Shown piece by piece: positions 9,428 through 17,858 of a stretch of DNA of 64,000 bases; the first letter of the stretch is position 1, and each line of letters starts with the position of its first letter. The translations under genes were made by a program, and so were the position numbers. Location of the stretch: assembly GCA_028277985.1 (NCBI GenBank), contig JANQFG010000171.1:33317-97316 (forward strand), read 5' to 3'. The stretch comes from a bacterium. GTDB taxonomy: Bacteria > Desulfobacterota > DSWW01. Below the pieces are notes generated by a model. The model did not search any database. It saw only the letters and a list, made by a program, of their open reading frames with translations, and was not told the origin of the DNA.

Positions 9428-9943
9428 ATGAGCATTCGACTGGGTGAGGTGCGACAGGTCGGTTATGTGGTAAGGGATATCGAAAGAGCCATGCAGACGT
9501 GGGTCGATATGGGTGTCGGCCCCTGGTTCTACGCAGCAGAGGTTCCGGTCGAAGACTTCCTGTACAAGGGGGTCCCCTCCGATCTACAGATGTCCGTTGC
9601 ACTGGCCAATTCAGGCCACCTGCAGCTCGAACTCATCCAGCAGCGCAATGACGCCCCATCCCTCTACCGCGATTTTCTCCAGACCGGAGGAGAGGGCGCA
9701 CATCACATCTCCTACTGGACCGAGGCGTTTGACGAACAGCGGGAAGCCCTCCTTGCCCGCGGCTACACAGTCGGACACTCGGGCAACATAGGCGTGGAAG
9801 GGCGGTTCATCTACTTCGTGAACGAACAGCTTCCAGGGACGATCATAGAACTCTCCGAGGTGAGTGGCTTCAAGGGAGAATTCTTCAAGGCGATCGCGGA
9901 AGCCGCCGTGGACTGGGACGGCACCGATCCCATTCGGCGGTGA
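9428..9943 (+). CDS. VOC (glyoxalase/bleomycin resistance) superfamily protein
   Basis: 171 residues of the Glyoxalase_4-like type. The beginning (LGEVRQVGYVVRDIERAMQTW) and the phrase GVGPWFYAAE are typical of the epimerase-like branch. Three of the four usual metal ligands are recognisable: Glu in LQLELIQQ, His in GAHHISYWTE and Glu in TIIELSE. The first position carries Gln (RQVGY) instead of His, which is common in this branch. An enzymatic role in isomerising or splitting an acid or CoA ester is possible, but the substrate is unknown. The gene is convergent with the DUF2237 gene. Confidence 0.8.
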   Translation: MSIRLGEVRQVGYVVRDIERAMQTWVDMGVGPWFYAAEVPVEDFLYKGVPSDLQMSVALANSGHLQLELIQQRNDAPSLYRDFLQTGGEGAHHISYWTEAFDEQREALLARGYTVGHSGNIGVEGRFIYFVNEQLPGTIIELSEVSGFKGEFFKAIAEAAVDWDGTDPIRR

Positions 9944-9993
9944 AGACATCCGGAGCCGTACTCGACGGAACCCGGGGTCGCCACCGGCCGACT

Positions 9994-10365
9994 TCAGGAG
10001 ATGTCGAGTGCATGACGTGTCAGGTCTTCGATCGTCACGTACCGAAGCACCGCTTCGTGGGTTGCAGCCAGGATCACCGGGGGTGCAACTCCCGCATCCA
10101 AAGCCTCCTTCCATCTGTCCGCACAGAGGCACCACCTGTCCCCGGGCTTCAGGCCTGGAAAACCGGAAATTCGTGAAGGGCTGCTCAAGTCATTGCCCTT
10201 TCTTCGAGTGAACTCCAGAAAACTCTCGGTGACTTGAGCGCAGATAACATGAGACCCCAGGTCCTCGGGGCCGGTCTCGCAGCACCCCGTCCGGAAATAT
10301 CCCGTCTTGGGAGATTCTCCGCACACCTCGAGCCGTCCGCCAAGGACGTTCTTACCGGGTCTCAC
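9994..10365 (-). CDS. DUF2237 family protein
   Basis: 123 residues covering the whole of this small conserved family. The diagnostic phrases are KNVLGGRLEVCG near the N-terminus, GCCETGPEDLGSHVICAQVT, KGNDLS, FPGLKPGDRWCLCADRW and APPVILAATHEAVL. The biochemical function of the family is not established. The invariant Cys and His residues make metal or redox involvement plausible, but that is only inference. It is 64 bp downstream of the Cys/His-repeat protein on the same strand and may be cotranscribed with it. Confidence 0.9.
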   Translation of the reverse strand: MRPGKNVLGGRLEVCGESPKTGYFRTGCCETGPEDLGSHVICAQVTESFLEFTRRKGNDLSSPSRISGFPGLKPGDRWCLCADRWKEALDAGVAPPVILAATHEAVLRYVTIEDLTRHALDIS

Positions 10366-10429
10366 GCTAGACTCCCATCAGAATGCAGACAGGATCGCTT
10401 CGGACGAACCGGCCCCTCTCCGGTTCCGA

Positions 10430-11083
10430 TCAAGCAGACACGTCCGAGTGGGCTCCCTTGTGGGGGCACTTGCACCCATGAGGGCATCCCCAGCTCTTGC
10501 CGTGACCATGAGCCAGGATTCCGTGCCAGCATCCCTCGGGGATCTGACGAATCTGCTCGTCCGTCAACTCACCTCTTATCTTGAGCCGGAAATCCATGGC
10601 CATACTATCCAACCTTTCTTTGAGGCCGGCCAGGTCTTTGCGCTTGTCGCTCAAGTCCTCCATCGATGCATCCGGATCCCGGAAGAGTCTGTCCAGGTCG
10701 GCAGTCGCCTCCTGGATGCCCTTCTTCAGCTCGGCGCTTTCATCCAGGAATTTGCTCTGAATCTCCTGGACTTTCCCTTTCTGTTCCTCGTCAAGCTCTA
10801 GGCTGTGCTTGAGAGCGTGAAGACAACCCCTGGACTTTGCCATGTAGGGGCATCCCGAGCCCTTGGAGGCGGCCATGTGGGGGCACCCTGACCCTTTCAT
10901 GTGGGCTGCATAAGGACAACCCCCGGAAGAGCCCTGGGAAAGATAGGGACAACCGGACCCGTGCTCCCCCGAGGTCCCAGCCTTCGGAAGGAGTAGAACA
11001 AGGGTCAGGAGAGTGGCGAAAAGAAACAGTGCCGCCAGCATGGGATGACGGCGAACAACGGCTACCGCGCTTGCTTTCTTCAT
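10430..11083 (-). CDS. Cys/His-repeat periplasmic protein with a Spy/CnrX-like helical domain
   Basis: 217 residues. A membrane-anchor or signal segment spans about 16-34. Then comes a run of near-repeats built on GC[PL][YH]: GSGCPYL, GGCPYAA, GSGCPHMA, GSGCPYMA and RGCLHAL (residues about 40-90). The middle (about 90-180) is a charged helical region resembling the LTxxQ-type periplasmic metal sensors Spy/ZraP/CnrX (LDEEQKGKVQEIQSKFLDES and LTDEQIRQIP). The tail again concentrates Cys and His (HGHGKSWGCPHGCKCPHKGAH). Export plus these ligands suggest periplasmic metal buffering, but no biochemistry is known for this exact arrangement. Confidence 0.7.
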   Translation of the reverse strand: MKKASAVAVVRRHPMLAALFLFATLLTLVLLLPKAGTSGEHGSGCPYLSQGSSGGCPYAAHMKGSGCPHMAASKGSGCPYMAKSRGCLHALKHSLELDEEQKGKVQEIQSKFLDESAELKKGIQEATADLDRLFRDPDASMEDLSDKRKDLAGLKERLDSMAMDFRLKIRGELTDEQIRQIPEGCWHGILAHGHGKSWGCPHGCKCPHKGAHSDVSA

Positions 11084-11221
11084 CAGATGTTCCTCCAGAC
11101 AGGTATTCTCATTTCTAAGTGTGATGCCTCTCGGGGAATTTGGGTTCCCGCCCCGGGAGAGTCAAGGACACCCTGCCTGTTCTAAGAGGATCATTCGATA
11201 GAGGAAATCTCGGGAGGCGGG

Positions 11222-12451
11222 CTAGGGTCGGGCCGTCTTCTGCGATCTGTCGGAAATGGATGAACGTACCCGCTTGGCGACGTCCACCAGCCTAGTTCCT
11301 ACGCGGGTGCTGTTCGCAAGGTTCGTCAGGAGCAGCTTCTGGAGTTCCCTCCTGTACAGGGGCAAATCGTCGAGCACGATGTTGAGATTCTGGATGGCGA
11401 AGGGATCGTCGAGTTGCTGGGCGGAGCGAATCCCCTGGCGCAGGTGTTTCTTCACCGCATCCAGGTTGCCGAGCAGCTCCGTGTTCCCCACGACGAGATT
11501 CATATTGGGGTGAATGCCCAGTCTCAGACAGAATGAGACAAACGGCTCGATCTCCTTGTAGTTCCATTTCTGAATCACGAAATTTCCGTAGATGGGAAAT
11601 CTCCGTATCGGATGCCGATCGCGCACCTCGATCAGGGCTTTCACATTCTCCATCACGCGGGAGAAGTCCCCTCCCTCCCTGATCTTCTTGTAGGTCTCCG
11701 GGTTGCAGGTGTCCAGGGAGAGGTCGATCCATCCGATACGAAGACGAGCGAGATCGTCGAGGTTCTGCCCTTTCATGAGGGAGCCGTTGGTTATCGTTGC
11801 ATACTGGATCTGGGCGAATCCTCGTTCCGTGAACAGGATTCTCTGCGAGGTGGGGCAGGCAAGCGGCTCGCCGCCAAAAACCTTGAGTTCCTCCAGGTAG
11901 GGGCCGAGGGCGTTCAGGCCGGTTTCGGAATAAAGCGGTTTGTCCGTATCCTCGTCCTTCCGGCCCACGGCACACATGACGCACTTGAAATTGCATTTCG
12001 TGCTGGGGTGCAGCTTCACCCGCAATGGGAAGGTATCGCAAGCCGTCTCCCGTTTCAGGATTGACCGTAAGACCCTGAGTCGGTTTCTGAGAAACGGCTC
12101 GTCAAAGGAGGACAGCTCATCCCGGGAGTAGGCATAGAGCTCCTGTTTTTCGAAGAACATATCCCGGTTTCTCAGGATGGGGCATCGACTCGAGCAGATG
12201 TCCCCCACACGGCCGTCCAGCATCTTTCTCCGAACGGTCCGGAGCTCCTCCCCATGCCAAATTGCGAGCAGATCACCGGTAGAACCCTGGCTGCCGATCT
12301 CACCCAGAGGGTGCCTGGCCCAGCAGCACACCTGTATCCTGCCCGTCCGGTTGGTGCGCTCCTCCAGGCTCGTCCACGGTTTGGTGCAGACCGGGCTTCG
12401 CGCCTCTCGAAGTTGTCGAACCAAGCGAATGTTGCCTTCTACAATAGACAC
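11222..12451 (-). CDS. radical SAM protein with N-terminal SPASM-like Cys region
   Basis: 409 residues. The radical SAM [4Fe-4S] motif is Cx3Cx2C at C153, C157 and C160 (STKCNFKCVMCAVG). Downstream features of the barrel include KVFGGEPLACP, a glycine motif, and DLSLDTCNPETYKKIREGG. Unusually, a SPASM-like auxiliary Cys pattern sits before the barrel: C22 in VCTKPWTS, C42-C43 in QVCCWA, the phrase IWHGEELRTVRRKML, and C86/C90 in ICSSRC. In most SPASM enzymes that region follows the barrel. The substrate is unknown; peptide or glycan modification is a guess. The gene stands alone. Confidence 0.85.
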   Translation of the reverse strand: MSIVEGNIRLVRQLREARSPVCTKPWTSLEERTNRTGRIQVCCWARHPLGEIGSQGSTGDLLAIWHGEELRTVRRKMLDGRVGDICSSRCPILRNRDMFFEKQELYAYSRDELSSFDEPFLRNRLRVLRSILKRETACDTFPLRVKLHPSTKCNFKCVMCAVGRKDEDTDKPLYSETGLNALGPYLEELKVFGGEPLACPTSQRILFTERGFAQIQYATITNGSLMKGQNLDDLARLRIGWIDLSLDTCNPETYKKIREGGDFSRVMENVKALIEVRDRHPIRRFPIYGNFVIQKWNYKEIEPFVSFCLRLGIHPNMNLVVGNTELLGNLDAVKKHLRQGIRSAQQLDDPFAIQNLNIVLDDLPLYRRELQKLLLTNLANSTRVGTRLVDVAKRVRSSISDRSQKTARP

Positions 12452-12660
12452 CGAATTCTTCTCGCCCCCGCGACCGGGTTGTGTCGAGAAATCGAAATCA
12501 ACGTGCTAAACAAGAGAACGACTAGATGGAGTGTATCAGATCCTTCTGCCGAGGACAAGGGAGAATGGGGCACTTCCAGGGGTCTTTTCGGGGGGGGTGT
12601 CGCCTCTTGCGGAAAGATGCGACGTTTCTCTGCTATTCCGAGCAACAATGGTGGGAGACA

Positions 12661-13632
12661 CTACTGCACGGCTACAACAACCAGGTCCGAATACAACTGG
12701 GAAGGATCAAACGAACCGTTTGGAATCAAATCCACACCCCAGAAGAAGATATACGCTCCCCAGGGAAAGATGGAGGTGCTGAATATGTCCCTCTGGGGCA
12801 GATAAAATAGAGGCACCTGAAAACCGGTTATGGGAGCAGGTACCCACAGGCTTGCAGAAAAGTCGTAGTACAACAAGATGAGAAACCAGTCTGCATTGAC
12901 CGTGTCATATCCTCCAGGGGCAAGACCTATGCTCACGGTCAGGTTGTCTCCCTCATCCAGGATAACGGGATCATCCCCACCATTGGCTTTTATGTCGGGA
13001 ACCGGATCGAATTCCGTTACAAGCCGTCCGGGATGCACGGCAACACCGTAGAGGACTCGGTCGATCGTGATGATACTCTGGTTGCCCCGGTCGAGCGAGA
13101 AATACCACGAATACAACGGATCGACGGAATACTCCGTCCCTGAATAGTAGGCAGATCCCTGGATATCCTGGAAGTCTCCGGTGTTGGTCAGGCAACCCCC
13201 AATACGACAGTCTGTGTATTCCCCGTGGATATCCTTCGACCCCTCGTTCCCGAGCCCTATATAGAACAGATGCCCCATCTCACTGGTCGTAATGTTGTAG
13301 CCTGCCGTGGTCGTTCCGTCGTTACCATATTCAAGAGGACCGTCTACCGTTGACGGCAGACGCCAGGCTGAATACGTAGCGGCCGAAGTCGTTACCTCCA
13401 ATCCTTCCGCCCAGTCCAACAGATTCTGCCAGGTATCCCCCACGCCTATCGGTCCCCTGTGGGTATAGTCGTACCATGTAATATCCAGGTCCGTGTCATA
13501 GATGAGGTTGCACGTGCCATGGGCCGATGTGCCCTGACCCAGGAGTTCCAGAAGGGCATGCGCCTTCATGGAGAATCCCGAGACCAGCAGCACCATGATT
13601 GGGACTACAGCAGGAAACCTTGAGACTTTCAT
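12661..13632 (-). CDS. secreted DUF1566-like protein
   Basis: 323 residues from the ATG at 13632. A signal peptide is evident (VVPIMVLLVSGFSMKAHA). The next 180 residues contain NLIYDTDLDITWYDYTH, NLLDWAEGLEV, AWRLPSTVDG and a final SWYFSLDRG with VAVHPGRLV. These are the pattern of DUF1566/Lcl-type domains found in exported proteins. The C-terminal 100 residues look like a beta-rich extension of unknown role. A start at 13686 would place a second hydrophobic stretch before the signal peptide and was not chosen. Function is unknown; extracellular binding is likely for the domain class. Confidence 0.7.
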   Translation of the reverse strand: MKVSRFPAVVPIMVLLVSGFSMKAHALLELLGQGTSAHGTCNLIYDTDLDITWYDYTHRGPIGVGDTWQNLLDWAEGLEVTTSAATYSAWRLPSTVDGPLEYGNDGTTTAGYNITTSEMGHLFYIGLGNEGSKDIHGEYTDCRIGGCLTNTGDFQDIQGSAYYSGTEYSVDPLYSWYFSLDRGNQSIITIDRVLYGVAVHPGRLVTEFDPVPDIKANGGDDPVILDEGDNLTVSIGLAPGGYDTVNADWFLILLYYDFSASLWVPAPITGFQVPLFYLPQRDIFSTSIFPWGAYIFFWGVDLIPNGSFDPSQLYSDLVVVAVQ

Positions 13633-13967
13633 TTTCACCCCCCCGGAGGAAAGACACTCAAGGATGATCAAATAATAGAATATCATTCAAAACTGGTTTC
13701 GAGTCAAGAAAATCGTTCTGACCTTGATGAGATCGAGCCGAACGGACAATGGCTCGCGGTCGTCAACGTGAAGGGAAGAATCCTGCAGAATATGGAATGA
13801 ATACTTTATGAAAACCCCGAAGGGTAATTTATTATCTTATTGTCTGGACATAGCAGTATGGACACAGGTACGATGTAATAACAACAGAGACAAATATAGA
13901 ACGGTCTTTATTGAACGATTTTGTGTTTTCTTGGAATGCAAATCAGAATGAAGAAGGGGAGCTTGGC
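13633..13967. other. intergenic region between divergent secreted-protein genes
   Basis: 335 bp, AT-rich at 13801-13920. A short plus-strand frame ending in a stop at about 13800 reads DLDEIEPNGQWLAVVNVKG and then RILQNME. It has protein-like composition and could be a decayed C-terminal gene remnant, though it is too short to be sure. Promoters for both flanking genes are expected here but were not resolved. Confidence 0.3.
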
Positions 13968-14546
13968 ATGTTCCGAAGCAGATTCATTCCAATGTGGTTA
14001 GGAATCATTGCATTGTCAGGCATGTTTCTCATGGGGCAGGAAAGTTGGGAGCCCCAGCAAAAGATCGTCTTCGTGACTGAAGGTGCATTTGACGGCGACC
14101 TGGGAGGCTTGGCAGGTGCTGATGCCATATGTCAAGCAGAGGTGACAGCTGCTGGGCTACCTGGGGTATTTAAGGCATGGTTGAGCGATTCAGTAGAAGG
14201 ACCGGATACACGATTTGTTCAAGCCACGGTGCCGTATACGTTGGTTGACGGTACTCAAGTAGCAGCAAACTGGGCCGACTTGACAGATGGGGAGATAGAC
14301 AATCCAATCAATCTCACAGCCGAAGGCGTCGATGCAGAATCAAGCTATGTTTGGACGAACACCGACACCACGGGACAGGTTGCCGCCACTGGGCCCGACT
14401 CTACATGCGCAGATTTCACGAGCAACAGCATGGAAAATGACGCAATACCGGGAGTCACCTCTCGAGCCGACAATTGGTGGACCGAGGTAACACAGTTGCC
14501 GGCAGGGTGCCATGTAGCTTTGAAGTTGTATTGCTTCCAGCAATGA
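13968..14546 (+). CDS. exported DUF1554 lectin-like (collagen NC10/endostatin-fold) protein
   Basis: 192 residues from the ATG at 13968, which follows AAGGGGAGC. A signal or anchor segment (IPMWLGIIALSGMFLMG) is followed by KIVFVTEGAFDGDLGGLAGADAICQ (written here as one recognisable block of conserved phrases KIVFVTEGAF and GGLAGADAICQ), then LPGVFKAWLSDS, YTLVDGTQVAANWADL, YVWTNTDTTG, a DxWWT-like phrase and a terminal CHVALKLYCFQQ. This is the DUF1554/endostatin-like lectin fold seen in many secreted bacterial proteins. Binding of an extracellular ligand is likely; no enzyme motif is visible. Confidence 0.8.
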   Translation: MFRSRFIPMWLGIIALSGMFLMGQESWEPQQKIVFVTEGAFDGDLGGLAGADAICQAEVTAAGLPGVFKAWLSDSVEGPDTRFVQATVPYTLVDGTQVAANWADLTDGEIDNPINLTAEGVDAESSYVWTNTDTTGQVAATGPDSTCADFTSNSMENDAIPGVTSRADNWWTEVTQLPAGCHVALKLYCFQQ

Positions 14547-14583
14547 TTCGTGAATCGAACTGTACACACGAGCCATCACGAAT
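14546..14583. terminator. possible bidirectional terminator (inverted repeat)
   Basis: ATTCGTGA (14546-14553) and TCACGAAT (14576-14583) form a perfect 8-bp inverted repeat between two convergent genes. It starts on the stop codon of the lectin-like gene and ends on the stop codon region of the facing small gene. There is no long T tract, so this is only a candidate. Confidence 0.3.
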
Positions 14584-14797
14584 TACTCCCGATGGTCGGT
14601 TCTTTCGGCTTGCCGCAGCGTGCTTCATGGACTTCCCAGCATGCCGTGACGATTCGCCTGTGACATTGGGGGCAGACCTCATAACATGCTACAGGGTGTA
14701 TCACGCCGGGATTCTCATGGCACGGACACGTGCAGATCTCCTGGACCTGTGGTTCACGGGGTGACCGTTTCTTTTTTACAGAGGGTCCCTTGAACAT
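14576..14797 (-). CDS. small Cys/His-rich zinc-ribbon-like protein
   Basis: 73 residues from the ATG at 14797. The core reads CTCPCHENPGVIHPVACYEV and then CPQCHRRIVTACWEVHEARC. The Cx1C/CxxC spacing and His residues suggest a small zinc-binding fold. The start is uncertain because no good ribosome site precedes it. Its 5' end lies only 19 bp from the tRNA-Ser 3'-end repeat at 14816, so it sits at the outer edge of the island and may have been truncated by an integration. Function is unknown. Confidence 0.5.
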   Translation of the reverse strand: MFKGPSVKKKRSPREPQVQEICTCPCHENPGVIHPVACYEVCPQCHRRIVTACWEVHEARCGKPKEPTIGSNS

Positions 14798-14815
14798 TCG
14801 TTCAAGAGAGAAGAA

Positions 14816-14840
14816 TGGCGGAGGGAGTAGGATTCGAACC
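14816..14840 (-). repeat. att-like copy of the tRNA-Ser 3' end (outer left)
   Basis: 25 bp identical to the 3' end, including the CCA, of the tRNA-Ser gene at 35163. It reads TGGCGGAGGGAGTAGGATTC and then GAACC on the plus strand. The match stops where tRNA variable-arm sequence would begin. A tandem motif CTGACACCGGGCTGACACC follows at 14889-14907. Confidence 0.85.
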
Positions 14841-14888
14841 TGTGTCCTTGCCTGCAAAACGCTATGAAATCAAGAGGTTCATTTTCGG

Positions 14889-14907
14889 CTGACACCGGGC
14901 TGACACC
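14889..14907. repeat. tandem CTGACACC motif beside att copy
   Basis: Two CTGACACC copies with an 11-bp period, about 50 bp from the att-like repeat. The same arrangement recurs at 28860 and, in altered form, at 15331, 19561, about 30350 and 35082. This spacing of about one helical turn would suit integrase arm-type binding sites. That role is inference. Confidence 0.5.
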
Positions 14908-14953
14908 AAAGGCAAACCCGCTGAAAGAAGGGCATGGTTCTTCATTGCTTCGG

Positions 14954-15139
14954 TTACAGTATGAGGTACCATACGCCATAGGCTATCCACAGGAATAAGA
15001 GAATTGTAAGCGCGACCTGTTTTCTTCTTGGTACAGTTTTTCTCCCCCTTATCAGCCCGTGGTAGATACAGCCAATGGAAAGCACAACGAGTGCGACCTT
15101 CCCAAATATAGTCATGTAGAAATCATGTTCTCCAAACAT
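14954..15139 (-). CDS. small two-segment membrane protein
   Basis: 61 residues from the ATG at 15139, preceded by AAGGGTGAG. Two hydrophobic segments (FGKVALVVLSIGCIYHGLI and VALTILLFLWIAYGVWYLIL) are separated by a basic loop (RGRKTVPRRKQ). An upstream in-frame ATG at 15160 is possible. No family was recognised. It is the only gene between the first two att-like copies. Confidence 0.5.
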   Translation of the reverse strand: MFGEHDFYMTIFGKVALVVLSIGCIYHGLIRGRKTVPRRKQVALTILLFLWIAYGVWYLIL

Positions 15140-15541
15140 ATGACTCACCCTTTGAGACATCGACGGTTCTGTTTGTGGCGAAACAGCCTTTGCGCTTGAC
15201 TTCAACGCCCATTCTTGAGGGGTTGGCAATAAAGGGCAGGACACAGTGTACCACGGAAGCGGAGGGAGTTGAACCCAAGGTTCAGCTAGAAAAACACAAT
15301 AGAATTAAATAGTTAATTGGGGCTGTTATTCGCCTGGCACCGGGTTGGCACCGGAAGCCCACCTAGAAGGCTGCACAAACCTTCCCTTACACCCTCATTG
15401 AGCCTCGAGATCGAATTCACGGGGCATCCAGCCGGTTCCCCTATTCTCTTCACATTGACCCTAGCTTGATCAATCGCTATTATTGATGTGCCCATGCCCC
15501 CCGAAACGGCTTTATGGATACTTTAAAGGTCGGTATTCCGA
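15140..15541. other. intergenic region with decayed att-like copy
   Basis: About 400 bp without a convincing gene. At 15259-15276 GCGGAGGGAGTTGAACCC resembles the tRNA-Ser 3' end with a 5-bp deletion. About 55 bp further, at 15331-15353, CGCCTGGCACCGGGTTGGCACC is a variant of the tandem CTGACACC motif. This looks like an old, decayed integration junction. Confidence 0.45.
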
Positions 15542-15727
15542 ATGACAACAGAAAAAAAGGCCAGGAATAGAGATAAAAGGAGTAGAGAGGGGTGGTGGTC
15601 GTTTATCTATCCGCCGATAGATACGGTGTTGATCGGTGGGTTGTTGGTGTATATGTTTTTCAAGGTGACCGTGAAGGCTTTGTTTAGGGGGAGGAAGAAC
15701 ACAAAGGAGGTTAAAGGGCGGGTGTAG
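15542..15727 (+). CDS. small membrane protein
   Basis: 61 residues with a basic N-terminus (KKARNRDKRSR), one hydrophobic segment (IDTVLIGGLLVYMFFKVTV) and a basic tail. No family was recognised. An AAAGG motif lies about 12 bp upstream. It precedes the helical protein gene by 95 bp on the same strand and may belong to the same cassette. Confidence 0.45.
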   Translation: MTTEKKARNRDKRSREGWWSFIYPPIDTVLIGGLLVYMFFKVTVKALFRGRKNTKEVKGRV

Positions 15728-15822
15728 CCTAGATTCACACAACAATGATGAACATTTTGCCTTTTCGGTTGGATTCCTTTCCAGCATATGAAGGAGTTAT
15801 GTACCCATGAAGGGACCCTATA

Positions 15823-16485
15823 ATGTCTAAAGATAGTTCAGAGCTCATTCCATCAACCACAAGAGCCGAAACCGTGTTGGATGTTGCTGCATTCGTTGGG
15901 AGTGCTGTCCCCTGGATAGGAGGCCCTGTAAGCAATGTCTTAAGTGGTAGGTCATGGGGGCGCAAATTTGAGAGGGTACGAGAGGTTCTTGAAGGACTAT
16001 CTTCTGACCTAGCTGAATTCAAGTCTGAAATATCGGAAGAATATGTGAAGACAGAGGATTTTGAGGAGCTTCTTGAACACACACTGAGGCGCGCGGCCGA
16101 AGAGAGAAATGAAGCGAAACGAAGAATCTACCGAGCGTTTCTAACAAACGCCATCGAATCGCCCGGTGAGCTGTATGACGAACAAATTCGTTTTCTGCGA
16201 AGTCTCGAAGAATTACAGCCGGATCATTTGTTGGTTATACAAGCCTTATCCCAACCTCCCGATCCAAATCCTGGAATGATGGGTTCACCAAATCAAACCT
16301 TACGCCGAAGGCTACCTGATCTGGAGGAAGAGCGAATTGGTGAGATTGTTTCGCAATTGAATGATTTTCGGATTACAAACCTGACGAGCCTAAAGACCAT
16401 GATGACAGGGCATGGGGCAGCAGATTTGAGGCATTCAATTACGCCATTTGGTCAACGATTCCTGCAGTACATTGTGAAACCATAA
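15823..16485 (+). CDS. uncharacterised helical protein with glycine-rich N-terminal segment
   Basis: 220 residues. AAGGGA precedes the ATG. The N-terminal region holds a Gly/Ala/Val stretch (VLDVAAFVGSAVPWIGGPV) that could insert in or lie on a membrane. The middle is strongly helical and charged (REVLEGLSSDLAEFKSEISE, then RRAAEERNEAKRRIYRAFLT). The C-terminus has LEEERIGEIVSQLNDF and TPFGQRFLQYI. No enzymatic motif was seen. The gene following, 74 bp downstream, encodes a small membrane protein, so the pair may act together. Family and function are unknown. Confidence 0.6.
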   Translation: MSKDSSELIPSTTRAETVLDVAAFVGSAVPWIGGPVSNVLSGRSWGRKFERVREVLEGLSSDLAEFKSEISEEYVKTEDFEELLEHTLRRAAEERNEAKRRIYRAFLTNAIESPGELYDEQIRFLRSLEELQPDHLLVIQALSQPPDPNPGMMGSPNQTLRRRLPDLEEERIGEIVSQLNDFRITNLTSLKTMMTGHGAADLRHSITPFGQRFLQYIVKP

Positions 16486-16558
16486 CATTCTTCTTCAGCT
16501 GACTCGGTTCCCTCGAGGCTGAGCGATTCGTTATGCCTGAAGATGACAGGAAAGCGAA

Positions 16559-16798
16559 ATGAATCTCAGCACAATACGTGAAGCCGCAGACTACCTGAAT
16601 TCCCATCCTCATCTGATACATCTGCTCATATTCCTGCTCGGCCTTTTTGTGGCGTGGATCTCGGGAGCGTTCAACTATTTGATGCAGGAGCTGCTCGTCC
16701 CTCCTTTTTCAACCAAACACGGCGTCAAGGGAGCTCAATTTGAAAACGTACTTGTTGTTCTGAAAAGAGGATGGAAGCCGTTCCAGGAGTCTCTATAA
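16559..16798 (+). CDS. small membrane protein
   Basis: 79 residues, preceded by AGGAAAG. It has a single long hydrophobic segment (LIHLLIFLLGLFVAWISGAF) followed by NYLMQELL and a soluble tail. The phrase after the membrane segment resembles that of another small protein in the window at 56732 (IYLMKELI). No family was recognised. It is convergent with the metallopeptidase gene. Confidence 0.5.
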   Translation: MNLSTIREAADYLNSHPHLIHLLIFLLGLFVAWISGAFNYLMQELLVPPFSTKHGVKGAQFENVLVVLKRGWKPFQESL

Positions 16799-16859
16799 CA
16801 ACACAGCAAGTAGCGCGGCAAAGACGGCGAATACACACCTTTCTTGCCGCCTACCCAAT

Positions 16860-17858
16860 TCAAACTTTACTCAATATATATTGCCCCCACTCTTCAAAGG
16901 TTTTACCTAGCTCATCTGCAGTTAATTGTGGATAGTCTTGGTCAATGTACGCCTGTAAGAACTCCAATCTAAGACATGTTGGTGGATGATTCATTTCGTT
17001 ATGGTTAGGCATATTGTGGTATCGATATATATCAATCCAATAGTCGCTACCCTTGCTCTTCTTGTGGAAGTTTTCAAGTAATATCATCGTAATGAAGATC
17101 AATCCTGCAGATGCTCTTATAACCATGCGCCCGATGAAATCATCATACAGCTGCATGCATAGTTGTAAGCCAATCATATCAGCAGCAAGTTCACGCGGCC
17201 ATCTCCGCATTGCTATTTCTTTCTTTGTTTCTTCTATTCCGATGTCATCTAGAAATGTGCGATTCCTCTCCTCGGTTGATGCAGATGCTATAAGAATCTC
17301 CCTTTTCGCTTTCTCTAAATCGGTGTTTATTATGATGTGTCCTAATTCATGACCTACAACAAATAGTTCAGCAAAATACAACAGATAGCCTGACAGCAAA
17401 ATCTGACTCTTGGTCAAATTAGACAACGGAATGCTTGGGAGGTTGAATATGGTCCCATCAAAGAAGCCGTTCAACAGTCTTCTGGATGTTTCAAGCATGT
17501 GCTCTTCTGAGATGCGTGTCTCTTCAATGATTTCATCATCGTCTCGTACGCTCATTCTACTCACGAATAGTTTAATGATTTTATGGAAGAAGATGAGTAG
17601 TCCCCAGGCGATTTCAATCGTGAACCCTTCGCCATCATCTTCTGGATACGTGCATCCATTTATTATTTGTTCTTCCGAGATGTGGATTTCCAATTTGGCA
17701 TTCAGGTCATGAGGCCGTGTCCTTAGTCTTCCTGCCACATGGGGCAGGAGTTTGTCGAGCATATCTTGTAGAACACTATCGTCTAGCTCACCAGGATCAA
17801 CCTCAACGCCGAAATCCATCTGAAACCGTTCTTTGATTCTATCCAGGTATGATGTCAT
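16860..17858 (-). CDS. HExxH zinc metallopeptidase-like protein
   Basis: 332 residues. The catalytic zinc motif is HELGH at 170-174 in a helix (LFVVGHELGHIII). A probable third ligand, E223, occurs in WPRELAADMIGLQ, giving a gluzincin-type arrangement. A later HPPTCLRLEF phrase resembles the C-terminal part of some M48-like proteins. Hydrophobic stretches at about 82-100 and 150-170 may associate with membrane. Its start overlaps the upstream small gene by four bases (ATGA), and a membrane protein gene lies further upstream, so these three form an operon. Peptidases in such contexts often act on a partner in conflict systems; that role is inference. Confidence 0.7.
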   Translation of the reverse strand: MTSYLDRIKERFQMDFGVEVDPGELDDSVLQDMLDKLLPHVAGRLRTRPHDLNAKLEIHISEEQIINGCTYPEDDGEGFTIEIAWGLLIFFHKIIKLFVSRMSVRDDDEIIEETRISEEHMLETSRRLLNGFFDGTIFNLPSIPLSNLTKSQILLSGYLLYFAELFVVGHELGHIIINTDLEKAKREILIASASTEERNRTFLDDIGIEETKKEIAMRRWPRELAADMIGLQLCMQLYDDFIGRMVIRASAGLIFITMILLENFHKKSKGSDYWIDIYRYHNMPNHNEMNHPPTCLRLEFLQAYIDQDYPQLTADELGKTFEEWGQYILSKV

